A stretch of DNA of 64,000 nt, from positions 66,530,509 to 66,594,508 of the forward strand of contig JBCNJP010000006.1 in the NCBI GenBank assembly GCA_039602395.1, in the 5' to 3' direction. The position numbers and the translations under genes are program-made. This DNA comes from Deinandra increscens subsp. villosa (Eukaryota > Streptophyta > Magnoliopsida > Asterales > Asteraceae). Under the pieces are notes generated by a model. The model did not search any database. It saw only the letters and a program-made list of their open reading frames with translations, and had not been told where the DNA came from. Below, in pieces: positions 1 through 10,641 of the stretch; position 1 is the first letter of the stretch, and each line of letters starts with the position of its first letter.

Positions 1-1
1 A

Positions 2-562
2 GTAAAACATATTTTGAGGTATGTTAAGGGAACCATTCATAATGGACTGATGTATAAAGCAGGGGGAGATGGCAAACTTGTAGGTTACAGCGATAGCAGC
101 TTCAATTGTGACGTAGTTGATCGAAGAGGTACAACCGGGACTATTTTCTATTACTCAGGAAGTGCTATCACATGGACATCTCAGAAACAACGTACAGTTG
201 CACTATATTCCTGCGAGGCTGAATACATGGCTGCAACAGAAGCAGCATGCCAAGCGTTGTGGTTAAGAAATTTAGAAAGTGAAGTTACAGGAATGCAGCC
301 CCAAAACGTAAAATTGTTCGTGGATAATAAAGGATCAATAGGCTTGATGAAAAACCCAATTATTACTAAGAAAAGCAGGCATATTGATACGAAATATCAT
401 TTCATATGGGAATGTGTAGATCGTGGTTTGATTACTGTGGAACATATCGATGGAAGATTACAGAAAGCCGATATCCTTACCAAATCTCTTCCAAGGATTA
501 AGTTTGGTGAAATGAAGGAGTTGGTAGGGGTGAAAGAGCTGTCCACATCAGGGGGAGAGTGA
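2..562 (+). CDS. Ty1/copia polyprotein, RNase H C-terminal part (partial, open at left edge)
   Basis: This frame is open from the window edge and encodes the last ~187 residues of a copia Pol polyprotein, the RNase H domain that degrades the RNA strand of the reverse-transcription hybrid. Visible family motifs in order are KGT just after the start, GYSDSSF (first catalytic Asp), ALYSCEAEYMA (catalytic Glu), FVDNKGSIGLMKNP (third Asp), HIDTKYHFIWE, and the terminal KADILTKSLPR. There are no internal stops, so this end of the element is well preserved. The TTG/ATG near base 14-21 is not a real start; the frame simply continues leftward out of the window. It ends just before a purine-rich tract and a probable 3' LTR. 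Family assignment is firm; activity of the whole element cannot be judged. Confidence 0.9.
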   Translation, partial: VKHILRYVKGTIHNGLMYKAGGDGKLVGYSDSSFNCDVVDRRGTTGTIFYYSGSAITWTSQKQRTVALYSCEAEYMAATEAACQALWLRNLESEVTGMQPQNVKLFVDNKGSIGLMKNPIITKKSRHIDTKYHFIWECVDRGLITVEHIDGRLQKADILTKSLPRIKFGEMKELVGVKELSTSGGE

Positions 563-874
563 AAGTTGATGTGGCATTTTTCCACCTGGGTTTTTTCCTT
601 TGAATAAGTAACATGGAGTACACGTGCATGGTTGTTTGAACGAGTATTATGCTATTGACCGAGTAAAGTGGAAGACCCATTAGTTTCTGTATTCAGTTAT
701 GTTTTTCCTCTATTTAAGTTGTTTGTTTCCTAGCTAGATAATTAGTCGAAAAATCATCTGTACTTGTTTCCTACTTTTCTTTTGTACTAGCTTCAAGCAT
801 TTGGCTTTAAGCATTTGATTGAATAAAGGAAACCATTCGACTATTTGTTTTGTTATACACTTTGATATCCAACA
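560..874 (+). mobile_element. Probable 3' LTR of the copia element
   Basis: The polyprotein stop is embedded in a purine-rich stretch (CAGGGGGAGAG, 549-559) typical of a polypurine tract. The next bases start with TG, and a CA end that fits occurs at 873-874 (ATATCCAACA). The ~315 bp length is normal for a small copia LTR. The 5' LTR lies outside the window, so the far boundary and the target duplication cannot be verified. Confidence 0.55.
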
Positions 875-2861
875 TATTAAGTATTTATACTTAAATTTCT
901 TGGTTTCAAAGTAATAGGAGTTCATCATGTGATACAGGTCTGTGGCTTCTCATACAAGTCTGCTTAAATGTTTTGAAACTTTGTCCAAGTGTTCACATAA
1001 TCTCAGTGATGTTGCTTTGGGATTCTCTGATGTGCAGGCTCTGGACTCAGGTTTAATACCATCTATTGACTGGTTTTTTATTTAATTTTCATATAAAGGG
1101 ACAAAATATATTACTTGCATACAATTAATTACTGTTCGGGTATATTGACTTGGAACCAGTGAAAGGTAGTGGGTTGAAGTTGTCATATATCAGGTTTTCT
1201 ATCTACAGATTTGGAACCAGTGAAAGGAAATGGGTTAAATTTTTTACTGATTTAAGGAATTTTGTTTCATAGGAATTCATGATATGACTGCTTAAGTCAA
1301 TGGATGAGTTGGAAATCGGTGGAGATACTATATGGGAAACTCAAGATTGCTGGATTGATGGAGGTTAGTTTAATGATAAACTGCTGGTTATGGTTTCTGA
1401 TAGGATGGATAAGAGCTTTATATAGTTTGAAAATGGGTTATCATCATATTTAAATTGCTTTCATGGTTTGAGAATGGGTTATGTGAAAGCTGGTAGCTGT
1501 TTTGTACTCTACATAATCTACTGTACTTATGTAGTCAAATAGAATATTTGAGTTTGATTTTTCAAGTCAAATAGAAACTAAGGATGCAATCAAGGACGTT
1601 CCTTTAGGATGTTGGTTTTCTAATATTGTGTTGAAATTTATCTCAGACATTTATTACATAAGGATGCAATCAAGGACGTTCCTTTAGGATGTTGGTTTAT
1701 CGGGCTAGATGTTGAACACATTGATGATTGAAGATTATGTTGTGGGACGCCATGGGGTAAAGCTTTCTTTTTCTGTTACATTTTTTTTGTTTAAAATTGA
1801 ATATTACATGAAACTAAATGGGGAAGAAGAGTTGATGTGGATCTTAAAAGTTGACAAGGAGCAAAGGCCCAAAGCCTACTTTGAAACAGAAGCAACTGCA
1901 GTAGTGATGAGTTGAATAGAGGCATGCATGGATGGATTGAGCAATTGCAGCTTGCAAGGGTCTAAACACCTAAACATAAGCATATGATGACAATGGTTTA
2001 AACAGAAGCAAGTGAAAATCTCTAAAATGTATTGACCTAATTTAGTTGACTTTGAGTTGATTTCAACTTTGACTTTTGCAGGTTACCATTGAGCCCTTTT
2101 ATCTTACAATCTCAATTGTATATCAGTGTTAAAGATAGACACTAAGTTGATAGAGAGTTAGAGGTTTACTGTCTTATAATACTTGTGCTTACATATTTTA
2201 TGTCACACATACCATGTATAACATTTTGCTTTACTCAATGAACTTATGTGTTTTCATTTGAATAGTATTGACCGTTTTGATATAAATAGAATTGACAGTA
2301 TATTATTCATTTGAACCAGGTCAGCTATCTATCTCATTTGGTTGAGATGAAAATGTGTTATATATTTTGTATAATTTAAATATGGTTTGTTAGTAAGCAA
2401 CCCATAGAGGTAACATTGAAATCATGATATGTCCCTGTAATGAAACTTTATATGTTGGCTTTGCCCACAATAGCCTACACTCTCTGCTTGCATAGATATG
2501 TTCATAGAATGTCTAATAAGTTTATTTCTTATTGCACAATATGTACATTTATGGCCTTTTCACTGAAACCTTTATTACATAGAATATAACTTGTGTTTGT
2601 TATGGAGTAATGTCCACGGTCCTATCAAAATGATATAACCATTGGTGTCATCTTAATGCGTCTAATATAGTGCTTACTGAAACTGGGCTCACTGTTTTCA
2701 AAAGTATTTTTTTGGCAACCAAAGCAGGAAGGTATTTTATTAGGTGCTTTATTAATTGGGAATAAGTTGACCAGTCATAGGCAGTAAATATTGATGTAGC
2801 CGGCTTTGACTAAATAGTGCAAATGGAATTTTTGTATTTGGCTTGATTTGTAGGATTGCGC
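875..2861. other. Unrecognised region with short internal duplications
   Basis: No gene recognised. The segment 1150-1166 (TTGGAACCAGTGAAAGG) recurs at 1211-1227, and a 40-bp segment recurs 80 bp away (separate entry). Around 1299-1365 there is a short open stretch (starting MDELEIGGDTIWETQDCW) followed by GTTAGT, which looks exon-like, but I could not link it to a protein family or to other exons. It may be decayed gene or transposon sequence. Bases 2000-2860 show nothing identifiable. Confidence 0.3.
1579..1698 (+). repeat. 40-bp direct repeat, offset 80 bp
   Basis: The sequence starting TAAGGATGCAATCAAGGACG is present identically at 1579-1618 and 1659-1698. One frame reads DAIKDVPLGCWF in both copies. 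A local duplication of about 80 bp with divergence of the second half would explain it. Confidence 0.8.
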
Positions 2862-3350
2862 ACACAGAAAACGAGTACCGTGTTGTAAATTGTCGCTGCA
2901 TCACACTAAAAGAACGAAAACAAATATCGCGTTGTAAATTGTGGTAATCGTCAGAACGTGCGAACAGAAGACACATATCGCGCTATAAAATGCCGCCCGC
3001 CGCAACGCGCGAGTTTCATTATCGAAGGTAATGCCATTCATCTTCCTATAGATTCTACATCAAGTATGTCGCGAATGAAGACAAATGGCTTCTTATGACT
3101 TCTATCTTACAACTCATTTGGTTTTAAATTACTATGTTTGTGACCAATATATATTTCAATTCGGGTGTTTGCTGTTATTTGTTTGAGTTCTAAATAAACG
3201 AATACCTCGATGTAAATTGTCGTGCCGCCATAACAAACGAACAAATAAACAAATACCGCATTGTAGTTTCTTGTACCGCTGCAACGCGTGAACAGAAGAC
3301 GAATAACACGCTATACACTGTCGCCGCCGCAACGCGCAGGCACACGACTA

Positions 3351-3351
<1 letters not shown>
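2862..3351 (+). mobile_element. Helitron-like 3' end with degenerate ~50-bp subterminal repeats
   Basis: About six diverged units of a motif resembling 'AATACCGCGTTGTAAATTG' followed by 'CCGCAACGCGCGAACAG' are strung from ~2862 to 3340. The last ends in a GC-rich imperfect hairpin (GCCGCCGCAACGCGCAGGC), then CACACGA and CTAG at 3348-3351, immediately followed by T. CTRR preceded by a hairpin and inserted between A and T is the Helitron 3' signature. The 5' TC end was not located. The hairpin stem is weak, so this is a probable rather than certain Helitron. Confidence 0.45.
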
Positions 3352-3435
<84 letters not shown>

Positions 3436-3438
<3 letters not shown>

Positions 3439-4223
3439 AAAGGATCATGCGAAAACGCATACATTTTGCGAAAACGCGAAAACCATCTTAAAACCAACAT
3501 AACTTTTTCATACGTTAATATATTTTTTAAAAGTTTTCACCAAAAGTCTTATAATTATGTAAAATTTAATTCTATAAAAACAAAAAATAAAAAGTTCACG
3601 TTTTTTTATTTTTAATTTTTTTGTGTGATACACATGTGTACCACAAAAAAAACTCATACTTTAGTATGAGTTAATATTTGTTTTCTCTAAGACGCATCAT
3701 ATGTGTTATATTTCGGTCATTTTTTTGTGTTTTTTTTAATGATACACATGTGTACAACACCAAAAAAAACCCTCATATATGTGGTATACATTACTAGTTT
3801 TAAAAGGAAATTGCACCGTAAGTCTTATAGTTATGTTATCTTTATATTTAATGAAAAAAAATAACACTTTATAACTTTTTTTAATGTTTTATTGTTTTTT
3901 CATTATCATGTGCACTATGTTTCATTATCATTAGTACCATAAATGTTTTAGTGTTTTTAATATGTTTTTAACATAAGGAGTGTTTTTACACATGATAATT
4001 CGATTTTTTGTGCAGTAGTAATGATGATGATACACATGTGTATCACACGAAAAAAAACGTTAATTTTTTTTTTAATATTTGTTTCCAGAATTGAAGATAA
4101 CGTAATTGTAAGACATTTGGTGCCAATTTTATGAAAAAAAACATTAACGTATGAAGAAGTTATGTAGGTTTTAATATTGGTTTTCGCGTTTTCGCAATAT
4201 AAAGGGCTTCCATAGGATCCTTC

Positions 4224-4226
<3 letters not shown>
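3436..4226. mobile_element. MITE module E1 (791 bp)
   Basis: The termini are inverted over ~85 bp: left begins GGGAAAGGATCATGCGAAAA, and the right end read backwards begins GGGGAAGGATCCTATGGAAG. Both then carry GCGAAAACGCGAAAACCA and ACATAACTT. The interior has several ACACATGTGTA palindromes. No coding potential is seen. Flanked on both sides by (TA)n. Confidence 0.8.
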
Positions 4227-4295
<69 letters not shown>

Positions 4296-4297
<2 letters not shown>

Positions 4298-4471
4298 AGA
4301 GGATCATTTGAGAACTAATTAGGTTTGAGAACTAAAAAGAACCAATTTGAGCCACAAGTTTATTTACATGTATCCCCCCTCCCATGAATTGTAGTGGCCC
4401 CCCCTGAAATTTGTGGTTGAAATTTAGTTCTCAAAAGTTCTCAAAACAAAAAGTTCTCATTTGAACCTAAC

Positions 4472-4473
<2 letters not shown>
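4296..4473. mobile_element. MITE module F1 (178 bp)
   Basis: A short module with GGAGAGGATCATTTGAGAAC on the left and, on the right, inverted repeats of GTTCAAATGAGAACTTTTTG and GAGAACTTTTGAGAAC. Noncoding, between two (TA)n tracts. A second copy (F2) lies at 7494-7672. Confidence 0.75.
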
Positions 4474-4550
<77 letters not shown>

Positions 4551-5015
4551 AATAGGTAAAAGATCCGTGTAGACCCCTTATTTTTTGTAGACCCCGTAGA
4601 CCCCTTATAAAACTCAATAAAACTCATTAAAACTCAATAAAAAATAAAACTCAGTTTTGTTAATTTAGTTTTTTTTATTTGCGATAAGCTTTTAAGAATA
4701 AAAAAAGACAATTAAAAAAAAAGAAAAACGAAAAACATTAAAAATTAAACATTTTAAGACAATGAGTTTAAAACTCAATAAACTCAATAAAACTCAGTGT
4801 TGCGTTTAAAACTCATTATTTTAAACTCATTGTCTTAAAATGTTCGATTTTTAATGTTTTTTGTTTTTTTTAATTTATTTATTTATTTTTTTGGTTCTTA
4901 ATAGCTTATCGTAATAAAAAAAACCAAATTTACAACACTGAGTTTTATTTTTATTGAGTTTTATAGGGGTCTACGGGGTCTACAAAATTTAAGGGGTCTA
5001 CACGAAACCCTTCCC
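4551..5015. mobile_element. MITE module A1, left palindrome arm
   Basis: The left terminus carries GGTAAAAGATCCGTGTAGAC, then GACCCC repeats. The right terminus, read inverted, begins GGGAAGGGTTTCGTGTAGAC. Each end therefore carries tandem copies of the TGTAGACCCC core. The interior alternates AAAACTCA/TGAGTTTT motifs and can fold on itself. Noncoding. Confidence 0.8.
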
Positions 5016-5037
5016 TATATATATATATATATATATA

Positions 5038-5502
5038 GGTAAAAGATCCATGTAGACCCCTTATTTTTTGTAGACCCCGTAGACCCCTTATAAAACTCAA
5101 TAAAACTCATTAAAACTCACTAAAAATAAAACTCAGTTTTGTTAATTTAGTTTTTTTATTTGCGATAAGCTTTTAAAAACAAAAAAAGACAATTAAAAAA
5201 AAGAAAAATGAAAAACATTAAAAATTAAACATTTTAAGACAATGAGTTTTAAAAATCAATGAGTTTAAAACTCAATAAAACTCTGTGTTGCGTTTAAAAC
5301 TCATTATTTTAAAACTCATTGTCTTAAAATGTTCGATTTTTAATGTTTTTTGTTTTTTTTTAATTTATTTATTTATTTTTTGGTTCTTAAAAGCTTATCG
5401 TAATAAAAAAAACCAAATTTACAACACTGAGTTTTATTTTTATTGAGTTTTATAGAGGGTCTACGGGGTCTACAAAATTTAAGGGGTCTACACGGAACCC
5501 TT

Positions 5503-5505
<3 letters not shown>
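5038..5505. mobile_element. MITE module A2, left palindrome arm
   Basis: A near-copy of A1 in the same orientation, separated from it by only ~22 bp of (TA)n. The differences are small indels in the A-rich stretches and around AACTCAATAAAACTC. Noncoding. Confidence 0.8.
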
Positions 5506-5554
<49 letters not shown>

Positions 5555-5557
<3 letters not shown>

Positions 5558-5741
5558 AAAAGTTCATTGTAGACACCCCCATAAGTGTAGACAGGTAGAC
5601 ACCCCTTTTCACCATTAGATCTCTTGATCTAATGGTTGTGATTAATTTTCTTTTTTCTTTTTTTTCTTTTTTCTCATTAATTAGAAACTTTCACATGTGA
5701 AAAAAGCTATTTCACATGCGAAAGTGTCTACAATGAACCTC

Positions 5742-5746
<5 letters not shown>
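5555..5746. mobile_element. MITE module B, left palindrome arm
   Basis: Left end GTGAAAAGTTCATTGTAGAC; inverted right end GGGTGAGGTTCATTGTAGAC. A variant core TGTAGACA(C)CCC is present. An internal palindrome ATTAGATCTCTTGATCTAAT lies near 5613. Its reverse complement is module B' at 9341-9531. Confidence 0.8.
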
Positions 5747-5795
<49 letters not shown>

Positions 5796-5797
5796 TA

Positions 5798-6223
5798 GGG
5801 AAAAGATAAATTGGAACCCACCTTGAGTTTGAGAATCGTTGGAACCCAGTCAAAAACGCGGTAAAAAAATGTTTTTTTTCTGAAATTTTTTATGGTGGTT
5901 CTTTATGTTATAAACTACCATTAAATGAAAAAAAATCAAAAAACCGCCTAGTAGATTTTCAGTTACGAAAAAAGTTACATCTGTAACTTTTATGCATATA
6001 TTTGCAGTTACGCAAATGTTACATGTGTAACCTAGACATTTTTGATATTTTTTTAAAAAAAATCTAGTAGGCGGTTTTTTGATTTTTTTTTTCATTTAAG
6101 AGTAGTTTATAACATAAACTACCACCATAAACAAATTAAGAGAAAAAAGCATTTTTTTACCGCGTTTTTGACCGGGTTCCAACGATTCTCCAACTCAAAG
6201 TGGGTTCCAAAATACCCCAACCC
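5798..6223. mobile_element. MITE module C, left palindrome arm
   Basis: The ends are TTGGAACCCACCTTGAG and its inverted partner near 6200; both then carry GTTGGAACCC and AAAAACGCGGTAAAAAAATG. Long terminal inverted repeats of over 100 bp surround a core with AGTTAC/GTAACT motifs. A diverged relative outside the array (35650-36121) has a visible 9-bp target duplication. Confidence 0.8.
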
Positions 6224-6232
6224 TATACATAC

Positions 6233-6269
<37 letters not shown>

Positions 6270-6897
6270 GTCAAAGGTTCATTATAGACCCCTTAAAAGG
6301 TGTAGACCCCGTAGACCCCTATATTGTTCTATAAAACTAACTAAATATTATAAAACTCATTGCTGTTGAATTTGGTTTTTTTAAACTTTTTTTATTTTGT
6401 CATAATTCTATCTTTATATTTTAATTTAGGGTTTCATTTATAAAGTTTTTAGTTTTTTCTTTATTTCTTATTTTCTTAATTTCAAATTATAATTTTCAGT
6501 GGGTTTTATAGAACATCAATTTTAAAGTTGCAGTGAGTTTTAAAAAACAATGAGCTTTAAACTTAAGAGTGAGTTTTTTATAATATTCAATGAGTTTTAT
6601 AGAATATTGATTTTAAAGTTGTAGTGGGTTTTAAACACAACAATGAGTTTTAAAACTCAGCAATGAGTTTTATAATTTTTAGTGAGTTTTATAGAATAAT
6701 ACAACATTTTTTAACAACAATTATATTTCAATGTGTCTAACAACATTCTACGTTTTCTTTTTTATTTTTAAAAACTTATCGCACAGAAAAAACCAAACTT
6801 AACCGCAATGAGCTTTATAATTTTAGTAAGTTTTATAGAATAATATAGGGGTCTACAGGGTCTACATTTTTTAAGGGGTCTACAATGAACCTCACCC

Positions 6898-6898
<1 letters not shown>
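6270..6898. mobile_element. MITE module D, left palindrome arm
   Basis: The left end is GTCAAAGGTTCATTATAGAC and the inverted right end GGGTGAGGTTCATTGTAGAC, each followed by GTAGACCCC cores. The interior is rich in TGAGTTTTA/TAAAACTCA repeats of alternating orientation. Noncoding. Confidence 0.8.
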
Positions 6899-6957
<59 letters not shown>

Positions 6958-6960
<3 letters not shown>

Positions 6961-7427
6961 AAGGGTTCCGTGTAGACCCCTTAAATTTTGTAGACCCCGT
7001 AGACCCCTATAAAACTCAATAAAATTCACTAAAAAAAAACTCAGTATTGTAAATTTGGTTTTTTTTTATTACGATAAGCTTTTAAGAACCAAGGAAATAA
7101 CACGTTAAAAACATGTGCACTATGTTTCATTATCATTAGTACCATAAATGTTTTAGTGTTTTTAATATGTTTTTAACATAAGGAGTGTTTTTACACATGA
7201 TAATTCGATTTTTTGTGCAGTAGTAATGATGATGATACACATGTGTATCACACGAAAAAAAACGTTAATTTTTTTTTAATATTTGTTTCCAGAATTGAAG
7301 ATAACGTAATTGTAAGACATTTGGTGCCAATTTTAAGAAAAAAAACATTAACGTATGAAGAAGTTATGTAGGTTTTAATATTGGTTTTCGCGTTTTCGCA
7401 ATATAAAGGGCTTCCATAGGATCCTTC

Positions 7428-7429
<2 letters not shown>
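6958..7429. mobile_element. Chimeric module: truncated inverted A joined to the 3' part of E
   Basis: 6958 to about 7110 is the start of an A module in inverted orientation (GGGAAGGGTTCCGTGTAGAC). At ~7111 it switches abruptly to sequence matching 3907-4226, the right part of E1. The switch has no (TA)n between the parts, so it is a recombination or deletion junction, or an assembly join. Confidence 0.75.
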
Positions 7430-7493
<64 letters not shown>

Positions 7494-7495
<2 letters not shown>

Positions 7496-7672
7496 AGAGG
7501 ATCATTTGAGAACTAATTAGGTTTGAGAACTAAAAATAACCAATTTGAGCCACAAGTTTATTTACATGGATGCCCCCTCCCATGAATTGTAGTGGTCCCC
7601 CCCTGAAATTTGTGGTTGAGATTTAGTTCTCAAAAGTTCTCAAAACAAAAAGTTCTCATTTGAACCTAACCC
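7494..7672. mobile_element. MITE module F2
   Basis: Near-identical to F1 at 4296-4473 and in the same orientation. Together with the E part before it and A3 after it, it repeats the block 3907-5015. Confidence 0.75.
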
Positions 7673-7700
7673 TATATATATATATATATATATATAAATA

Positions 7701-8137
7701 GGTAAAGATCCGTGTAGACCCCTTATTTTTTATAGACCCCGTAGACCCCTTATAAAACTCATTAAAACTCAATAAAAAATAAAACTCAGTTTTGTTAATT
7801 TAGTTTTTTTTATTTGCGATAAGCTTTTAAGAATAAAAAAAGACAATTAAAAAAAAAGAAAAACGAAAAACATTAAAAATTAAACATTTTAAGACAATGA
7901 GTTTAAAACTCAATAAACTCAATAAAACTCGAGTGTTGCGTTTAAAACTCATTATCTTAAAATGTTCGATTTTTAATGTTTTTTGTTTATTTATTTAATT
8001 TATTTATTTGGTTCTTAAAAGCTTATCGTAATAAAAAAAACCAAATTTACAACACTGAGTTTTTTTTAGTGAGTTTTATTGAGTTTTATAGGGGTCTACG
8101 GGGTCTACAAAATTTAAGGGGTCTACACGGAACCCTT

Positions 8138-8140
<3 letters not shown>
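7701..8140. mobile_element. MITE module A3
   Basis: An A module in the same orientation as A1. It lies in the spacer of the large palindrome and completes the second E-F-A block. It ends GGGTCTACACGGAACCCTTC at 8119-8138. Confidence 0.75.
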
Positions 8141-8198
<58 letters not shown>

Positions 8199-8202
<4 letters not shown>

Positions 8203-8824
8203 GAGGTTCATTGTAGACCCCTTAAAAAATGTAGACCCTGTAGACCCCTATATTATTCTATAAAACTTACTAAAATTATAAAGCTCATTGCGGTTAAGTT
8301 TGGTTTTTTCTGTGCGATAAGTTTTTAAAAATAAAAAAGAAAACGTAGAATGTTGTTAGACACATTGAAATATAATTGTTGTTAAAAAATGTTGTATTAT
8401 TCTATAAAACTCACTAAAAATTATAAAACTCATTGCTGAGTTTTAAAACTCATTGTTGTGTTTAAAACCCACTACAACTTTAAAATCAATATTCTATAAA
8501 ACTCATTGAATATTATAAAAAACTCACTCTTAAGTTTAAAGCTCATTGTTTTTTAAAACTCACTGCAACTTTAAACATTGATGTTCTATAAAACCCACTG
8601 AAAATTATAATTTGAAATTAAGAAAATAAGAAATAAAGAGAAAACTAAAAACTTTATAAATGAAACCCTAAATTAAAATATAAAGATAGAATTATGACAA
8701 AATAAAAAAAGTTTAAAAAAACCAAATTCAACAGCAATGAGTTTTATAATATTTAGTTAGTTTTATAGAACAATATAGGGGTCTACGGGGTCTACACCTT
8801 TTAAGGGGTCTATAATGAACCTTT

Positions 8825-8827
<3 letters not shown>
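8199..8827. mobile_element. MITE module D', right palindrome arm
   Basis: The reverse complement of module D (6270-6898) over its length by eye, with identical ends inverted (GGGTGAGGTTCATTGTAGAC at left, ATAATGAACCTTTGAC at right). Confidence 0.8.
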
Positions 8828-8886
<59 letters not shown>

Positions 8887-8887
8887 A

Positions 8888-9312
8888 GGGTTGGGGTATT
8901 TTGGAACCCACTTTGAGTTGGAGAATCGTTGGAACCCGGTCAAAAACGCGGTAAAAAAATGTTTTTTTCTCTTAATTTGTTTATGGTGGTAGTTTATGTT
9001 ATAAACTACTCTTAAATGAAAAAAAAATCAAAAAACCGCCAACTAGATTTTTTTTTAAAAAATATCAAAAATGTCTAGGTTACACATGTAACATTTGCGT
9101 AACTGCAAATATATGCATAAAAGTTACAGATGTAACTTTTTTCGTAACTGAACATCTACTAGGCGGTTTTTTGATTTTTTTTCATTTAATGGTAGTTTAT
9201 AACATAAAGAACCACCATAAAAAAATTCAGAAAAAAAACATTTTTTTACCGCGTTTTTGACTGGGTTCCAACGATTCTCCAACTCAAGGTGGGTTCCAAT
9301 TTATCTTTTCCC
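8888..9312. mobile_element. MITE module C', right palindrome arm
   Basis: The reverse complement of module C (5798-6223). It starts GGGTTGGGGTATTTTGGAAC and ends CCAATTTATCTTTTCCC. Confidence 0.8.
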
Positions 9313-9340
9313 TATGTATATATATATATATATATATATA

Positions 9341-9531
9341 GGGTGAGGTTCATTGTAGACACTTTCGCATGTGAAATAGCTTTTTTCACATGTGAAAGTT
9401 TCTAATTAATGAGAAAAAAGAAAAAAAAGAAAAAAGAAAATTAATCACAACCATTAGATCAAGAGATCTAATGGTGAAAAAGGGTGTCTACCTGTCTACA
9501 CTTATGGGGGTGTCTACAATGAACTTTTCAC
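9341..9531. mobile_element. MITE module B', right palindrome arm
   Basis: An almost exact reverse complement of module B (5555-5746), including the GATCAAGAGATC palindrome. Confidence 0.85.
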
Positions 9532-9534
9532 TAT

Positions 9535-9590
<56 letters not shown>

Positions 9591-9593
<3 letters not shown>

Positions 9594-10055
9594 AAGGGTT
9601 CCGTGTAGACCCCTTAAATTTTGTAGACCCCGTAGACCCCTATAAAACTCAATAAAAATAAAACTCAGTGTTGTAAATTTGGTTTTTTTTTATTACGATA
9701 AGCTTTTAAGAACCAAAAAATAAATAAATAAATTAAAAAAAACAAAAAACATTAAAAATCGAACATTTTAAGACAATGAGTTTTAAAATAATGAGTTTTA
9801 AACGCAACACTGAGTTTTATTGAGTTTTAAACTCATTGATTTTTAAAACTCATTGTCTTAAAATGTTTAATTTTTAATGTTTTTCATTTTTCTTTTTTTT
9901 AATTGTCTTTTTTTGTTTTTAAAAGCTTATCGCAAATAAAAAAACTAAATTAACAAAACTGAGTTTTATTTTTAGTGAGTTTTATTGAGTTTTATTGAGT
10001 TTTATAAGGGGTCTACGGGGTCTACAAAAAATAAGGGGTCTACACGGATCTTTTA

Positions 10056-10057
<2 letters not shown>
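9591..10057. mobile_element. MITE module A2', right palindrome arm
   Basis: An A module in inverted orientation relative to A1/A2. It starts GGGAAGGGTTCCGTGTAGAC and ends CACGGATCTTTTACC. Confidence 0.8.
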
Positions 10058-10115
<58 letters not shown>

Positions 10116-10118
<3 letters not shown>

Positions 10119-10582
10119 AAGGGTTTCGTGTAGACCCCTTAAATTTTGTAGACCCCGTAGACCCCTATAAAACTCAATAAAAATAAAACTCAGTGTTGTA
10201 AATTTGGTTTTTTTTATTACGATAAGCTATTAAGAACCAAAAAAATAAATAAATAAATTAAAAAAAACAAAAAACATTAAAAATCGAACATTTTAAGACA
10301 ATGAGTTTAAAATAATGAGTTTTAAACGCCACACTGAGTTTTATTGAGTTTATTGGGTTTTAAACTCATTGATTTTTAAAACTCATTGTCTTAAAATGTT
10401 CAATTTTTAATGTTTTTCGTTTTTCTTTTTTTTTAATTATCTTTTTTTGTTCTTAAAAGCTTATCGCAAATAAAAAAAAAACTAAATTAACAAAACTGAG
10501 TTTTATTTTTAGTGAGTTTTAATGAGTTTTATAAGGGGTCTACGGGGTCTACAAAAAATAAGGGGTCTACACAGATCTTTTA

Positions 10583-10584
<2 letters not shown>
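10116..10584. mobile_element. MITE module A1', right palindrome arm
   Basis: The last inverted A module, starting GGGAAGGGTTTCGTGTAGAC and ending CACAGATCTTTTACC. After a final (TA)n the array stops at TTACTAACC (10640). Confidence 0.8.

Positions 10585-10639
<55 letters not shown>

Positions 10640-10641
<2 letters not shown>

Larger units (their letters stand above)
3352..10639. repeat. Array of MITE-like modules separated by (TA)n microsatellites
   Basis: Sixteen pure or nearly pure (TA)n tracts of about 20-84 bp occur at 3352-3435, 4227-4295, 4474-4550, 5016-5037, 5506-5554, 5747-5797, 6224-6269, 6899-6957, 7430-7493, 7673-7700, 8141-8198, 8828-8887, 9313-9340, 9532-9590, 10058-10115 and 10585-10639. 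Everything between them is a foldback module with terminal inverted repeats, belonging to six types that I call A-F. No module borders anything other than TA. This resembles the rice Micron elements, described as MITEs that target (TA)n microsatellites. The open frames across the tracts (Tyr-Ile repeats) are artefacts. Confidence 0.85.

Noticed and set aside
3288..10180. Open frames with long Tyr-Ile runs (3288-3491, 3957-4307, 7248-7505, 7976-8263, 9995-10180)
   Set aside because: They are read-throughs of (TA)n microsatellites with unrelated ends and no conserved domain.
3352..10639. CRISPR-like array of regular repeats and spacers
   Set aside because: The TA repeats are microsatellites and the 'spacers' are related inverted-repeat modules in eukaryotic DNA.
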